A DNA stretch of 64,000 nucleotides from Euryarchaeota archaeon UBA86 (GTDB lineage Archaea; Thermoplasmatota; Poseidoniia; Poseidoniales; Thalassarchaeaceae), in the NCBI GenBank assembly GCA_002503055.1, contig DAQX01000012.1:9462-73461 (forward strand). The letters run 5' to 3'. A model generated the notes under the pieces. It made no database searches and was not told where the DNA came from. It saw only the letters and a list, made by a program, of their open reading frames with translations. Shown piece by piece: positions 1 through 9,700 of this stretch (its first letter is position 1; each line of letters starts with the position of its first letter). The position numbers were made by a program, and so were the translations under genes.

Positions 1-876
1 GTCAGGAACTAATCCGGTCATTCCAGTAGCGAAATCTGCGTTCATGACTATCTTATCCGATGAATAGATACCTTGTTCGGTCCTGACTCCGACGGCTTTC
101 TTGCCATCGAATAGTACCTCTTCAACTGGCTCGGACAATCTGATTTCTACTCCTAGATTCTCAGCAATGGAGGCCATCTTGGGAGTGATTGAGCCTATCC
201 CTCCCCTAGGATGGAAGACGCCGTACTCGTACTCTAGGTATGACAGGAATGTGAACAGACTAGGAGCTTGGAATGGGCTCATTCCCAGATATTTGGTCTG
301 GAATGATGTGGCCACTTGCAATCTTTCATCCTTGAACAGTTTTGAGAGGTCCGAGGATACGCTTCTCCAAGGACGTAGTACTCTCGAGACACGAAGCGCT
401 CTGCGACTAATCAAATCGGAAGCTCCCTTCCAAGGTGTATTGAGACATTTCTTCGAGAGCCTTAACTTTCTACGATTGTCGTCCATGTATCTCCTGAATC
501 CCTGTGCATCTTGCGAGCCGGACAATTCCTCAATCTGGGACGCCATGTATTCAATGTCAGTTGTTGCATCGATTTGCCCTCCCTGACCGAAGATTAGCCT
601 GTAATTTGGCTCCAGTCTGATTAGGTTGAGTTCCTCGTGAACATCCATACCGAGAGCAGAGAAGATTTCCTCCGATATTTCTGGATAATGGAAAAATGTA
701 GGGCCCCTATCGAAGGTGAATCCATCCTTACTGAATAGTCTAGTTCGGCCACCCACGAAATCTGACTTCTCAAGAATCAATACCTTGACTCCAGCCTTCG
801 CAAGTAGCATCGAACAAGTCAGTCCACCTGGACCTGCACCAATGATGATTGCATCATACTCACTATCTCCAGGCAT
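1..876 (-). CDS. crtI: Phytoene desaturase family FAD oxidoreductase (partial, 3' end outside window)
   Basis: The N-terminal 292 residues are visible and the gene runs off the left edge. The protein opens with a dinucleotide-binding fold, GAGPGG at residues 13-18, followed by a GGR at 42-44 and an FDRGP segment near 55-59, the arrangement of CrtI-type phytoene desaturases and related isomerases. CrtI desaturates phytoene in carotenoid synthesis, using FAD at the membrane. The start ATG at 876 is chosen because the Rossmann motif follows at the usual distance. An AT-rich box sits about 28 nt upstream, and a 10-mer shared with ribA and the photolyase gene sits 40 nt upstream. Carotenoids could serve photoprotection or retinal for a rhodopsin; neither is shown here. 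A related amine oxidase or carotenoid isomerase function cannot be excluded. Confidence 0.85.
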   Translation of the reverse strand, partial: MPGDSEYDAIIIGAGPGGLTCSMLLAKAGVKVLILEKSDFVGGRTRLFSKDGFTFDRGPTFFHYPEISEEIFSALGMDVHEELNLIRLEPNYRLIFGQGGQIDATTDIEYMASQIEELSGSQDAQGFRRYMDDNRRKLRLSKKCLNTPWKGASDLISRRALRVSRVLRPWRSVSSDLSKLFKDERLQVATSFQTKYLGMSPFQAPSLFTFLSYLEYEYGVFHPRGGIGSITPKMASIAENLGVEIRLSEPVEEVLFDGKKAVGVRTEQGIYSSDKIVMNADFATGMTGLVPD

Positions 877-897
877 ACCAATCAATAGCAAAAGCGG

Positions 898-916
898 GTT
901 ATTAATGAGTGTTTAA
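898..916 (-). promoter_or_regulatory. crtI promoter with shared upstream 10-mer
   Basis: Read on the minus strand, TTAAACACTC occupies 916-907, beginning exactly 40 nt before the crtI ATG. It is followed at once by ATTAATAA (about -30 to -23), a plausible TATA box for a leaderless transcript. The same arrangement and nearly the same sequence stand in front of ribA, and a variant stands before the photolyase gene. Confidence 0.6.
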
Positions 917-927
917 TCAAGATAGGT

Positions 928-2304
928 TCAGATATCGTCAGATTTGGGGCTCATTATCAGATTGTATCTGCAAAATTCCTCACTGTCTTCGTTCTGCTCT
1001 CTTTGAACAATTACCTCTCCATCTGAAGAGTATCTTGCTAGCAGGGCACCCTCGATTATCCCGTCATCGAGAGCCCATAGTGGGAGGCCATTATCTTCAG
1101 AAATTGGGCTTCCTAAAACGACCTTGATGTGAAATTCTGGCTCGATATCGTAGCTTAGGTTACCCAGTCCGGCATACTCCCACCAATCCATCATCTCGTT
1201 CAGGAACTCTATGTTTCCCTCGATATTTCTGAGACTGAATGCAAGTTCCTCGCCGATTCTGTTTCCTACTTGGCGAAGTAGGGAAGAGATATCGATTCCG
1301 AAAGAAGAAAGGCTACTAATTCCTCCTGATTCGAGGTTCATTCTGGCCTCATTTACCTCGAGTCCTGAAGCCATGAATGCGTTTGGATCGAATGGAGTAT
1401 CAGTATCTGGGAGTTCGTCTTGAATTTGGAGAACATCTCTCATCCTGTCTAAAAATGACATACTGTCGAGGGTGAGTTTTAGAGGCTCTATGATTTTCTG
1501 TTCGGTGAATCTCTTCGAGGCCGTATCGAAGGAAATAGCATCATCCCAAATAGCCTCCATAAGATTCAACTGCGAATCTGCGAAAGTGGTAGATTCGACC
1601 ACTAGCGCAGCGTCAGTCCTACCTCTTCCAACTGGATTCTCTTCCGCATTCAGGTACTGGATTGTCTCGCTTACATCCATCACGACGCCTTGTGAATCGA
1701 TATCATCCGAGTGTCTAACTTCAATCAGGTCATTCAACTGCTCATAGAATCTGATGGTGCGTCTGTCTAACTGAGCTAGAACTCTGATTGATATTCCCTT
1801 GGTAGCTGCCGTATTTATCGCTTCCAGAGAAGGGCTCCTACATAGGTGTAATATGCCAAATCTGCCAAGAACTAGCATCACTGACTCTTCTGCTTCTTCG
1901 GCCATCTTCTCTATTCTCTTAAGAATGTGAATTCGTTCCTTCAGAACTGCGAATTTTGCATCACCTGCTGCTTTCTCATCGAGAATTTCAGAGGTGTTTG
2001 AATTGTTGTTGAGGCCTTTGTAATTCTCCTCGATTCGAGAAAGTTGTTCGCGTCTAATGTCGATTAGCATCTTGACAACCTCGCCTATTGGAGGACTTGA
2101 GAATCGCATCGGTCTGTCTGCAGTAGAGGTAACCAGTCCAATACGCTGCAATCTCTCGAGAGAATTGTATGCATCTAGGCGAGTAGTGCCGAGTTCCTTG
2201 GCCAACTCACTGGCCTTGATATTAGGTCGATTTGAAAGAGCGATGACAGCGTTTGCTTCCTTGTCTGTAAGTCCAGCATCAGAAAGAATCCTATTCCAGC
2301 CCAT
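928..2304 (-). CDS. TrmB-family transcriptional regulator
   Basis: The 458-residue protein starts with a winged helix-turn-helix of the TrmB type (about residues 1-68: a GLT/EA helix, then a recognition helix in the KELGTTRLDAYNSL stretch). A charged linker helix follows, then a phospholipase-D-like effector region (about 110-260) as in TrmB proteins. The last 200 residues are not recognised and make it longer than the usual 260-350 residues. The start ATG lies 9 nt after the peroxiredoxin stop, so the two genes are probably cotranscribed. TrmB proteins bind promoters in response to small ligands. Its place among crtI, peroxiredoxin, ribA and photolyase genes makes it the obvious local candidate for reading the shared 10-mer, but that is inference. 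Confidence 0.8.
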   Translation of the reverse strand: MGWNRILSDAGLTDKEANAVIALSNRPNIKASELAKELGTTRLDAYNSLERLQRIGLVTSTADRPMRFSSPPIGEVVKMLIDIRREQLSRIEENYKGLNNNSNTSEILDEKAAGDAKFAVLKERIHILKRIEKMAEEAEESVMLVLGRFGILHLCRSPSLEAINTAATKGISIRVLAQLDRRTIRFYEQLNDLIEVRHSDDIDSQGVVMDVSETIQYLNAEENPVGRGRTDAALVVESTTFADSQLNLMEAIWDDAISFDTASKRFTEQKIIEPLKLTLDSMSFLDRMRDVLQIQDELPDTDTPFDPNAFMASGLEVNEARMNLESGGISSLSSFGIDISSLLRQVGNRIGEELAFSLRNIEGNIEFLNEMMDWWEYAGLGNLSYDIEPEFHIKVVLGSPISEDNGLPLWALDDGIIEGALLARYSSDGEVIVQREQNEDSEEFCRYNLIMSPKSDDI

Positions 2305-2313
2305 ATTTTCATC

Positions 2314-2775
2314 TCAATTAGTGACACTGCTGAGAGCAGACAGAATATTTGCAACATGCTGTCTAGGTCTGAAGAGCCAGTCATAGACATGGTGAATTGT
2401 GTTGTCGGGGCCTACTACGAACGATGATTTCGCTGGGAAAGTACCGAGATGGACTGGTACCTTGAAGCTCTCAGCGACCTTTCTATCGGGATCCGAGAGA
2501 AGTATGAATGGGAGTTGAAGTTCCTCCTTGAATTCTCTATGCTCGGAGACGCTGTTTTGGCTAATGCCAATAATCTCGACTGGAGGCTCCAGAGAGCGGA
2601 ACAGGTCGTATTGATCCTTGAACGATAGGCAGCCTCTCTTGCAAGTAGGAGAGCCGTCCTTAGCATAGAAAAACAGAACTTTCCACTGGCCGTCAAGATC
2701 ACTGAGAGAGAACTCTTCTCCCTCATTGGTCTTGAGTGTGAAATCAGGCGCCTTGCTTCCTACCATACTTGCCAT
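2314..2775 (-). CDS. Peroxiredoxin, Bcp/PrxQ-like with atypical active site
   Basis: A 153-residue AhpC/TSA thioredoxin-fold protein that should reduce hydrogen peroxide or organic peroxides in the cytoplasm. The peroxidatic cysteine is C45 in the motif S-P-T-C, preceded by FFYAKDG. The family's usual proline seven residues before the cysteine is alanine here. The second cysteine is C49, four residues away rather than the usual five of Bcp/PrxQ. The later R-x-T-F arginine position reads K-S-S-F. The fold and the N-terminal A-P-D-F-T-L signature are clear. A TTAAAC box lies 28 nt before the ATG. It sits between ribA and the TrmB regulator on the same strand, consistent with a peroxide-defence role in the cluster. 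A second ATG three codons in is possible. Confidence 0.85.
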   Translation of the reverse strand: MASMVGSKAPDFTLKTNEGEEFSLSDLDGQWKVLFFYAKDGSPTCKRGCLSFKDQYDLFRSLEPPVEIIGISQNSVSEHREFKEELQLPFILLSDPDRKVAESFKVPVHLGTFPAKSSFVVGPDNTIHHVYDWLFRPRQHVANILSALSSVTN

Positions 2776-2804
2776 GTTATTCCACTCTGAAATTCAGGTT
2801 TAAC

Positions 2805-3419
2805 TCAATCTATGTCGAGTATGTGACCCATTCTCGCAGATTTTGTCCTGAGATACTCTTGATTGGCTTCTGATACACCGGTGATATGTGGCTTTCTTCT
2901 AACAACTTCTACACCGTTGTCGACTAGTCCTCTGACCTTGAGTGGATTATTGGTGAGTAACCTTACTGAATCTACTCCTGCATCCTTCAGCATCTTTGCT
3001 GCTATCGAATATTCGCGTGCATCTGCTGGGAGACCCAATGCTAGATTGGCGTCAAGAGTATCGTATCCTATGTCCTGTAGAGCGTAAGCCTGAATCTTGT
3101 GCTGCAATCCTATTCCTCTACCCTCTTGGCGTAAATACACGATGGCCCCTGAACCTTCTTCCTGAATTTCCTTCATCGCTGCCTGGAGCTGTGGGCCACA
3201 ATCGCACTTCATTGAGCCGAAGGCATCTCCTGTCAGACATTCAGAGTGAATACGGACCAATGGGGGAATGCCGTTTTTCAGATTACCAGTGTACAGAAGA
3301 GCATGTTCCTTTCCATCCTCGTCGACTGTCACACATATCCTGAAATTTCCATGTTCTGTCGGTAAAAAAGAGTCCGGCAGAATCTCTGGTTCATTCTTGT
3401 CTCCAATCTGGATGGTCAT
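2805..3419 (-). CDS. ribA: GTP cyclohydrolase II
   Basis: This enzyme converts GTP to the pyrimidine precursor of riboflavin, the first step to FMN and FAD. The zinc ligands are the C-x10-C-x-C set (HSEC...MKCDC), followed by the YLRQEGRGIGL nucleotide-binding stretch, a catalytic D-x-R region and TNNP-x-K near the C-terminus. It is a single-domain form of about 204 residues without the DHBP synthase half. The ATG at 3419 is preferred over an in-frame TTG six codons upstream, because it puts the shared 10-mer exactly 40 nt and a TATA-like box about 28 nt upstream, as for crtI. It is divergent from the photolyase gene, whose product needs FAD. Confidence 0.93.
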   Translation of the reverse strand: MTIQIGDKNEPEILPDSFLPTEHGNFRICVTVDEDGKEHALLYTGNLKNGIPPLVRIHSECLTGDAFGSMKCDCGPQLQAAMKEIQEEGSGAIVYLRQEGRGIGLQHKIQAYALQDIGYDTLDANLALGLPADAREYSIAAKMLKDAGVDSVRLLTNNPLKVRGLVDNGVEVVRRKPHITGVSEANQEYLRTKSARMGHILDID

Positions 3420-3440
3420 GAGTCTGGGTCTGCTCAACAG

Positions 3441-3459
3441 GTTATGAATGAGTGTTTAA
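3441..3459 (-). promoter_or_regulatory. ribA promoter with shared upstream 10-mer
   Basis: On the minus strand TTAAACACTC spans 3459-3450, starting 40 nt before the ribA ATG, followed by ATTCATAA at about -30. It matches the crtI promoter block with a single substitution over about 20 positions. It forms an inverted pair with the photolyase copy 14 nt away. Confidence 0.6.
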
Positions 3460-3473
3460 TTTCTGATTAGGAG

Positions 3474-3493
3474 TTAAACAGTCGGTTATATGC
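3474..3493 (+). promoter_or_regulatory. Photolyase promoter with shared upstream 10-mer
   Basis: TTAAACAGTC spans 3474-3483 and begins 40 nt before the ATG at 3514. TTATAT at 3486-3491 occupies the TATA position near -28. One base differs from the crtI and ribA copies. The region continues into AT-poor sequence up to the start codon. Confidence 0.55.
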
Positions 3494-3513
3494 TACGAGG
3501 ATATGCTAGAATC

Positions 3514-5061
3514 ATGTCGGGCTCTGGCAATGCTAGGTTTTCTAGTCTTCAGCACAGGGTCAAGGAACTGAATCAATTACCCAGAAACCCAGAAGGAGAG
3601 TTTGTCCTCTACTGGATGACATCTTGCAGAAGATTCCATCATAACGCTGCACTGGAGCGTAGTATCCAAATAGCACTTGAGATGGATAAACCGCTACTTG
3701 TAGTTGAGGCAGTCTCAATCAGACATCGTTGGACGAGTGATAGAATCCTAACTTTCTTCGCCCAAGGAGTTCTAGACAATCAGGCAATCTTCGATGAGAA
3801 GCGATTGACATATGTTCCCTGGGTGGAGACTCACAAGGAGACTGGGAATGGTCTGCTAAGGAGGCTGTCACGTAAGTCGTGTGCTGTTGTAATAGACAAC
3901 TACCCAACTTACCTTCCTAGAGAGATTATGAATAGGGCCTCAGAGATTTGCTATGTCAGCCTCGAGGCTGTAGATTCCAATGGAGTTCTGCCAATGGACA
4001 TGGCAGATGACGCTCATATGACTGCATACTCATTCAGGAAGCACATGCAAAGGAATCTTGTGGAAGCAATGGCAACTTTGCCTATTCACGACAGCATGGC
4101 TTCAGTGACTAAGGATTTGCGCGTCGATGGAGATTTGGTTGAGAGTATCTTTGAGTCAAGTGGAGTCGCCATGACACCATTCGAGTGGATTTGGAGAGTC
4201 GCTCAGGGAGGGACAATTGGGGCTGAGGCCTGCTATCCTCTATCGATTGACCACGATGTTACTCCAGTCAAGTCAAAAAAAGGAGGCAGATATGCTGCTC
4301 TAGTCAAACTTGAGAAATTTATCGAGGATGATTTGGATAGATATGATGTGGACAGGAATGATGTTGATGATTCAGCTTCGAGCGGATTATCTCCTTGGTT
4401 CCACTTCGGTCACCTGTCTACAATTGAAGTTGTTCTAGCCGTTCTGGATAGGTCTAATTGGGATCCGGGTATGATTTCTCTAGAGGATACTGGTAAGGGC
4501 TCAAGAATTGGGTGGTGGGGATTATCACAGGCTCATGAGTCGTTCTTAGATCAAATCATTACATGGAGAGAATTGGGCTACAACTTTGCCAACTTCAGAG
4601 AGGATCACATGAGCATTCTCTCAATCCCGGAGTGGGCCCAGAAATCATTGCGTGATCACGAGGAAGATGAGAGAGTACAGTACTCATTTGATGATATTGA
4701 GAATGCCCGGACAGATGACGAAGTCTGGAATGCTGCTCAGCGAGAGTTGCTCAATTCTGGACACATTCACAACTACCTCAGAATGGTGTGGGGTAAGCGT
4801 ATACTGGAGTGGGCTCCTAATCCTGGAATCGCAGCCGAATGGATGATTGAAATCAACGATCGATGGGCTCTCGATGGAAGAGATCCAAACTCTTACACAG
4901 GTATATTCTGGGTCTTGGGAAGGCATGACAGAGCGTGGGGGCCAGAGAGGCCGATTTTTGGTAAGGTCAGATACATGTCTTCAAAGAATACAAGGAAGAA
5001 GCTCGCTCTAGAATCATACCTTGAGAGATGGTCGGAAGATGCACCAATGCAACTTAGGTGA
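3514..5061 (+). CDS. phr: Class II deoxyribodipyrimidine photolyase
   Basis: The 515-residue product belongs to the cryptochrome/photolyase family. It should split UV-induced cyclobutane pyrimidine dimers with blue light and FAD. The N-terminal Rossmann half carries YWMTSCRRFHHNAAL, the class II type opening. The C-terminal FAD domain carries YLRMVWGKRILEW, the D-G-R-D-P-N-S-Y-x-G loop and an HDRAWGPERPIFGKVRYM segment, all class II hallmarks. The ATG at 3514 is preferred over one at 3490, because the shared promoter 10-mer lies exactly 40 nt upstream, the same spacing as for crtI and ribA. The TIGR01777 gene follows 4 nt after the stop, so the two are one operon. Class II photolyases are known in methanogens and bacteria. 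Confidence 0.9.
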   Translation: MSGSGNARFSSLQHRVKELNQLPRNPEGEFVLYWMTSCRRFHHNAALERSIQIALEMDKPLLVVEAVSIRHRWTSDRILTFFAQGVLDNQAIFDEKRLTYVPWVETHKETGNGLLRRLSRKSCAVVIDNYPTYLPREIMNRASEICYVSLEAVDSNGVLPMDMADDAHMTAYSFRKHMQRNLVEAMATLPIHDSMASVTKDLRVDGDLVESIFESSGVAMTPFEWIWRVAQGGTIGAEACYPLSIDHDVTPVKSKKGGRYAALVKLEKFIEDDLDRYDVDRNDVDDSASSGLSPWFHFGHLSTIEVVLAVLDRSNWDPGMISLEDTGKGSRIGWWGLSQAHESFLDQIITWRELGYNFANFREDHMSILSIPEWAQKSLRDHEEDERVQYSFDDIENARTDDEVWNAAQRELLNSGHIHNYLRMVWGKRILEWAPNPGIAAEWMIEINDRWALDGRDPNSYTGIFWVLGRHDRAWGPERPIFGKVRYMSSKNTRKKLALESYLERWSEDAPMQLR

Positions 5062-5065
5062 TTAG

Positions 5066-6463
5066 ATGTACAAATTCAAGCATGTGACTACTGTTGATGC
5101 AGATATTGATGCGACATTTGATTGGTTCGAGCACGAAGGTTCGTTCCGGCGTTTGATGCCTCCCTGGGAGGTCGCAGAAGAAGTTAGGGCAGACGAGTCT
5201 TTGGAAGTAGGATCTCAGAGAGTGTTCCGATTTCCTGCGCCTGGAGCCCCATTCTTCAAGATGACCTGGGTGGCTGAGCATACAGCCTACAATCCACCTC
5301 ATCACTTCGCGGATAAAATGGTCAAAGGACCATTTTGGCATTGGACTCACAACCATAATCTAAGAGAGGTCGATGGTAAGACAGAGGTTGTTGATGATGT
5401 GACTTACCAAGTCCCATTCGGACCACTAGGAAATCTAGCTGATACAGTTCTTGGAGGGATGCTAGTAAAGAGTCGTCTATCAAGGATGTTCAAGGCAAGA
5501 GAACTTAGGCTGCAAAGAGATCTTGAGAGACATTCTGACTTCTCACAACTACCTCGGAAGAAGATTTTGGTCGCTGGTTCATCCGGAATGATTGGGACTC
5601 AATTGGTTGCATTCTTAGATACTGGTGGACATGATGTTTGGAGATTGGTTCGGAGAAACCTAAAGCCAGGAGCAAATGAAATTCGATGGGATCCAGAAAA
5701 TAATGATCTGGATCCAAATCTGCTTAGTGGATTTGATGTAATCATCCATCTTGGGGGAGAGGGTATCGGGGACAAGCGCTGGAGTGCCAAGCGAAAGCAG
5801 GCCATTAGAGACAGTCGAGTCAACAGTACAAAACTACTGTCCGACGCAATCGCATCCCTAGATGAGAAGCCGGAGGCGTTCATCCTTGCTAGCGCAATAG
5901 GTTGGTACGGTGATCGAGGGAACGAGGAGCTCAATGAGAAAAGTGAAATCGGTGAGGGTTTCCTACCAGATGTCTGCAAAGAATGGGAGAGAGCGGCTTC
6001 GGCAGTAGAAGAAGCTGGAGTAAGAACGGTTTACCTCAGGACAGGCATAGTTCTAGCTGCCACTGGAGGGGCACTTGGTAAGATGCTGTTTCCATTCAAG
6101 ATGGGTGGCGGTGGGCCGATGGGGGGTGGCAAGCAATGGATGTCGTGGATTAGCTTAGATGACCAGATTTATGCAATGAATCACTTGATGATGGAGGAAT
6201 CTTCCAGAGGAGTGTACAATGTAACTGCTCCATACCCGGTCAGACAACGCAGGTTCGCTAAGGTCCTCGGGAGTGTACTAAGGAGGCCTGCATTCATGCC
6301 TCTGCCTCGATTCGTAATCAAGATCCTATTCGGTGAAATGGGAGAGCGGTTGACTCTTGATAGTCAGCGTGTACTTCCTGACAGGCTAGTCGAAGAGGGA
6401 TACAAATTCGTACACGAGAATGTCGAAGATGGTCTGAGAGATTCTCTTGGCATGTGGCGCTAG
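5066..6463 (+). CDS. SRPBCC domain fused to TIGR01777-type SDR epimerase/reductase
   Basis: A two-domain 465-residue protein. Residues 1-150 form an SRPBCC (START-like) hydrophobic ligand-binding domain. From about 165 a short-chain dehydrogenase follows, with GSSGMIG at 171-177 and later an ASAIGWYGDRG segment and the tail typical of the TIGR01777/YfcH family. The substrate of this family is unknown. The fusion suggests that the first domain presents a lipid-like or aromatic ligand to the NAD(P) domain. It is cotranscribed with the photolyase gene. As I recall, bacterial light-induced clusters also combine photolyase with a TIGR01777 gene, which supports a light-related role by association only. 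Confidence 0.85.
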   Translation: MYKFKHVTTVDADIDATFDWFEHEGSFRRLMPPWEVAEEVRADESLEVGSQRVFRFPAPGAPFFKMTWVAEHTAYNPPHHFADKMVKGPFWHWTHNHNLREVDGKTEVVDDVTYQVPFGPLGNLADTVLGGMLVKSRLSRMFKARELRLQRDLERHSDFSQLPRKKILVAGSSGMIGTQLVAFLDTGGHDVWRLVRRNLKPGANEIRWDPENNDLDPNLLSGFDVIIHLGGEGIGDKRWSAKRKQAIRDSRVNSTKLLSDAIASLDEKPEAFILASAIGWYGDRGNEELNEKSEIGEGFLPDVCKEWERAASAVEEAGVRTVYLRTGIVLAATGGALGKMLFPFKMGGGGPMGGGKQWMSWISLDDQIYAMNHLMMEESSRGVYNVTAPYPVRQRRFAKVLGSVLRRPAFMPLPRFVIKILFGEMGERLTLDSQRVLPDRLVEEGYKFVHENVEDGLRDSLGMWR

Positions 6464-6481
6464 ACAGAGAATAAGTGATGT

Positions 6482-6715
6482 TCAGATTGGGGTTCTGAAG
6501 CCCATAGCTCGGACAACGCACCAACCTGTACGGGCCTCAAATAGAGCGAAAGCCCCTCCTACGATCGAACCTAGTGGTAGTAGCCAAAGGGCATTCGGAC
6601 CAGCCCCAACTAGAAGCAGAGAGATGGCTAGGAAGACTCCTGTCACTACCCCAAGCATACCAAGTTTGAACCTGACCGCCTTGCCACGGGCATCAATATT
6701 GCACTCAAAGACCAT
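6482..6715 (-). CDS. Small membrane protein, DUF2892-like
   Basis: 77 residues with two hydrophobic helices (about 18-37 and 42-58), ending in the segment TGWCVVRAMGFRTPI. That ending resembles the tail of DUF2892/YgaP-type inner membrane proteins (G-W-C-x-L-x-A-x-G-x-x-T). Function is unknown. It converges on the TIGR01777 gene with 18 nt between stops, and lies downstream of the RND exporter start region on the opposite flank with a 72-nt gap. A cysteine sits in the second half. Confidence 0.6.
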   Translation of the reverse strand: MVFECNIDARGKAVRFKLGMLGVVTGVFLAISLLLVGAGPNALWLLPLGSIVGGAFALFEARTGWCVVRAMGFRTPI

Positions 6716-6787
6716 GTATCGAGCGATTAATCTGAGAATAAAAAGGCCTGTTTCCGACTTAGAACTAGTAAATATCGCAAAAACCGA

Positions 6788-9700
6788 CTATTGCGAGGCT
6801 GAAATTGACTCTCTGTGAATCAGTCCAAGTACGGCTGGTGCGAGTATCATGCTGGCCACTAAAGAGAGTCCAATCATAATCGCACAGAATAAGCCGAAGG
6901 TCGAAAAGAAACCCATTTTCGACTGGTTAATCACCATGAATCCGGCAATGTCTGAGATTGCCGATCCGAACAGAGCTAATCCAGATGCTCCGCCAACAGC
7001 GGCTATCGAGACATTTGGAGTGGAGCCTTTCTCACGTTCTTCGCGATACCTCTCGATAAAGTGAATGACATAGTCAATGCCCACTCCCAGAGACATCGCT
7101 GCGATGGCCACTGTGACCATATTAAGCCCGTATCCTGCTAGAGATATCATTGCATACAGCCAGATGATGACTACCAGAATAGGTCCAGTTGTGACTGTCG
7201 CGATGTAAAATGGAGCGGTTCCCCAAAGTAGCGAGAGCGCAGCTGCGAGGATGGCCAACATGATTCCATATGTAGGGCCGAGGATGAGGTATGCAGCGAT
7301 TCCAGTCAGAGCGACGACTGGGCCTATTCTGCGAATAGACTCTGCTGGACTCGATATCGTATCCCTCCATCTTTGCCTTGCGGAAGTTTCCTCTCGGAAG
7401 CCCCACCACAGGGTCAGGGTGCAGAATACAACGCCGAGCAATAGAGTTCCCTGCATCTCATCCTGCATTGAGTCGGCAGCGATGAATCTCACTACGGGCT
7501 CACCGCTGGGAATCGCCCATGTAATCGGATACTCCGAGTCTGCTGAATCGATGTCTGCGCGCTCCCTAAGTGAATTTCGTGCTAGTTCCTGCAACGGCGC
7601 CATATCATTCTGCAATTGCTCTAGAGCAGGTTCTACCAGCGCAAACTGTTCGGGACTGGAGATTCCGAATCGGATTGATGCGCGGATGTAAGAGGGCGAT
7701 TGTCCGGCAGATGTAAGCCAAGGATTGTCGTAGTCAAGGTCTTGTGCTACTTGGATGTACTCGGCGGCGATTGAAGGTGGCATGGCAGGATATCCGCCGC
7801 TCTCCGGAATCCCTCTGGTCAGCATGTAACCATACAGAAACAGTAAGCAGTCGCGGTCAGCGAGTGAAGGTAGGCCAAGGAGGTCCTTGTCACAGCCAAC
7901 TCCGCCGTCATCAGCTTGTGAGTTCCATCCAGCCTGCTCGAAGGGTTCGATGTTCCAAGCCATAGCAGCCTTCGCTAAGACTAGCACGCTGTCAATAGCG
8001 ATGAGTTCAACCTCACCAGTAGGAAGTCGAGAAATCTGATCCGGCTCTCCCGGTTCTCTTGAGTTGACATTTTTTCGTAATTCGCCGAAGGCTGTAATCA
8101 CCTTGGGGTTAGCCATATCGCCTTCGACTAGGATGAAACCAGGCTCACCTTCATCGCTGAATCTCTCATTGACTAGATAGATTCCAATAGCAAGGTCAGA
8201 ATCAGTCTCAATGAAATCCTCGACCTGGAAGTCACCCTCCAGCGATAGCATCATCGGTATCGCCAGCGCGGTAATCAGCACTGTTAGAACGGCAATGAAT
8301 GGGGCTTTACTCGCAGAAGTTGAGGCTATGTTTGCCAGCCACTCTTTGGGAACCATGTGGATGATTCCTTCTTTTTCCTCCTCCAGTTTGTCTTTCGATT
8401 CCATCCACTCATCCACATCGTGCCTGAGTAGTGGAACCCAGATTCCTGTTAGGATGAATGCGGACAAGACACCGAACCCGGCCTCGATACCGAAGGAACG
8501 GAGAGCAGCGATATCAGAAGTGAGGTTGGCGAGGAAGGCGACGATGGTTGTGATAGAAGTCAGCATGATTGCTCGACCCACCCGTGTTACCGAGATGTGA
8601 GATGCTTGCTCAGGAGTTGCTCCGTTCCTTCTTTCCTCCTTGTAACGATGTAGTGCGTGGAGACTGTCATCTATCCCTAATGCAAGTACTAGGATTGGTA
8701 GTAAGTTAGAGAATTGGGAACGGAAGATGACCTCAAACCCGATCTTCTGTCCGATGATAATCGCCCATCCAATGAAACCCTGCATCCACAGCAGAGAAAG
8801 TGTCAGGCCTACCGCTACGATAGCAACATCGGAAACTCTCCTTAGGCTCAGCCAGAGTAGCAGAGCGACCACCAGTGCCATGATTCCAACAAGATAGACA
8901 CTCGAGAGTAATTCGCGGTTTATCTCAACATTGATGCCCTCAGCTAGCATCAATGTTACGACCATGTCGTCAGTCGATCTGAGATCTTCCTCAAGAGCCA
9001 GGTATAGCCATTCCATTGCGCATAATTTCTCGCCATTCGATGCTCTGTTTCCACAATCTTGAACTGAGTTTTGTATCGGGTCGGTCTGAAGGGTCACCCC
9101 TTCCCAGTAATATCCGAATTGTGACTCTGAATCAAGCCAAGAGTAGGTCCATCCGGCCTCTTCTATTCTCTCACGCTCGAAGTTGATTAGGAGCCATGCC
9201 GAGGAGGCCGACCATCTTCCTGGCCCCCATTCATCAGCGACTATTGTACCGTCCTCGAGCAGTTGGTGACCATATGGGCCAATGACTTCACTAGTTGGGT
9301 CTGGTGTGAATGCGCGATCATTAGAAAGTAGTCTCAGAAAGGCCCCCGAACTATAGTTGGAAAGTCTGTGGGCTGCGAGGTCGATATGAGCTTGGGTCAG
9401 ATTCACATGATCGAAAGATAGGCACTCTAGTTCACCACAGTCTGTCCAATTGGTCGAAGGTTCAGTCATCTGCAAAGTTTCAGGGTCAATCCGCGGGCTA
9501 GTCAGAGAGGATTGGCCCGACATGAAGGAACGGAAGTCGGTAGCTAAGTCGTAGACTCCGACTATAGGGGCTCCCGTAATTTGAGAGACGAATGGCAGAT
9601 AGAACTGAGATACCTCGTGATCTCTGAGGTGTTGTGCTTTGGAGTCAATCTCTCTCAGAACTGAGAGATTTAGTATACCTCCGTGCGGATCAATCACACC

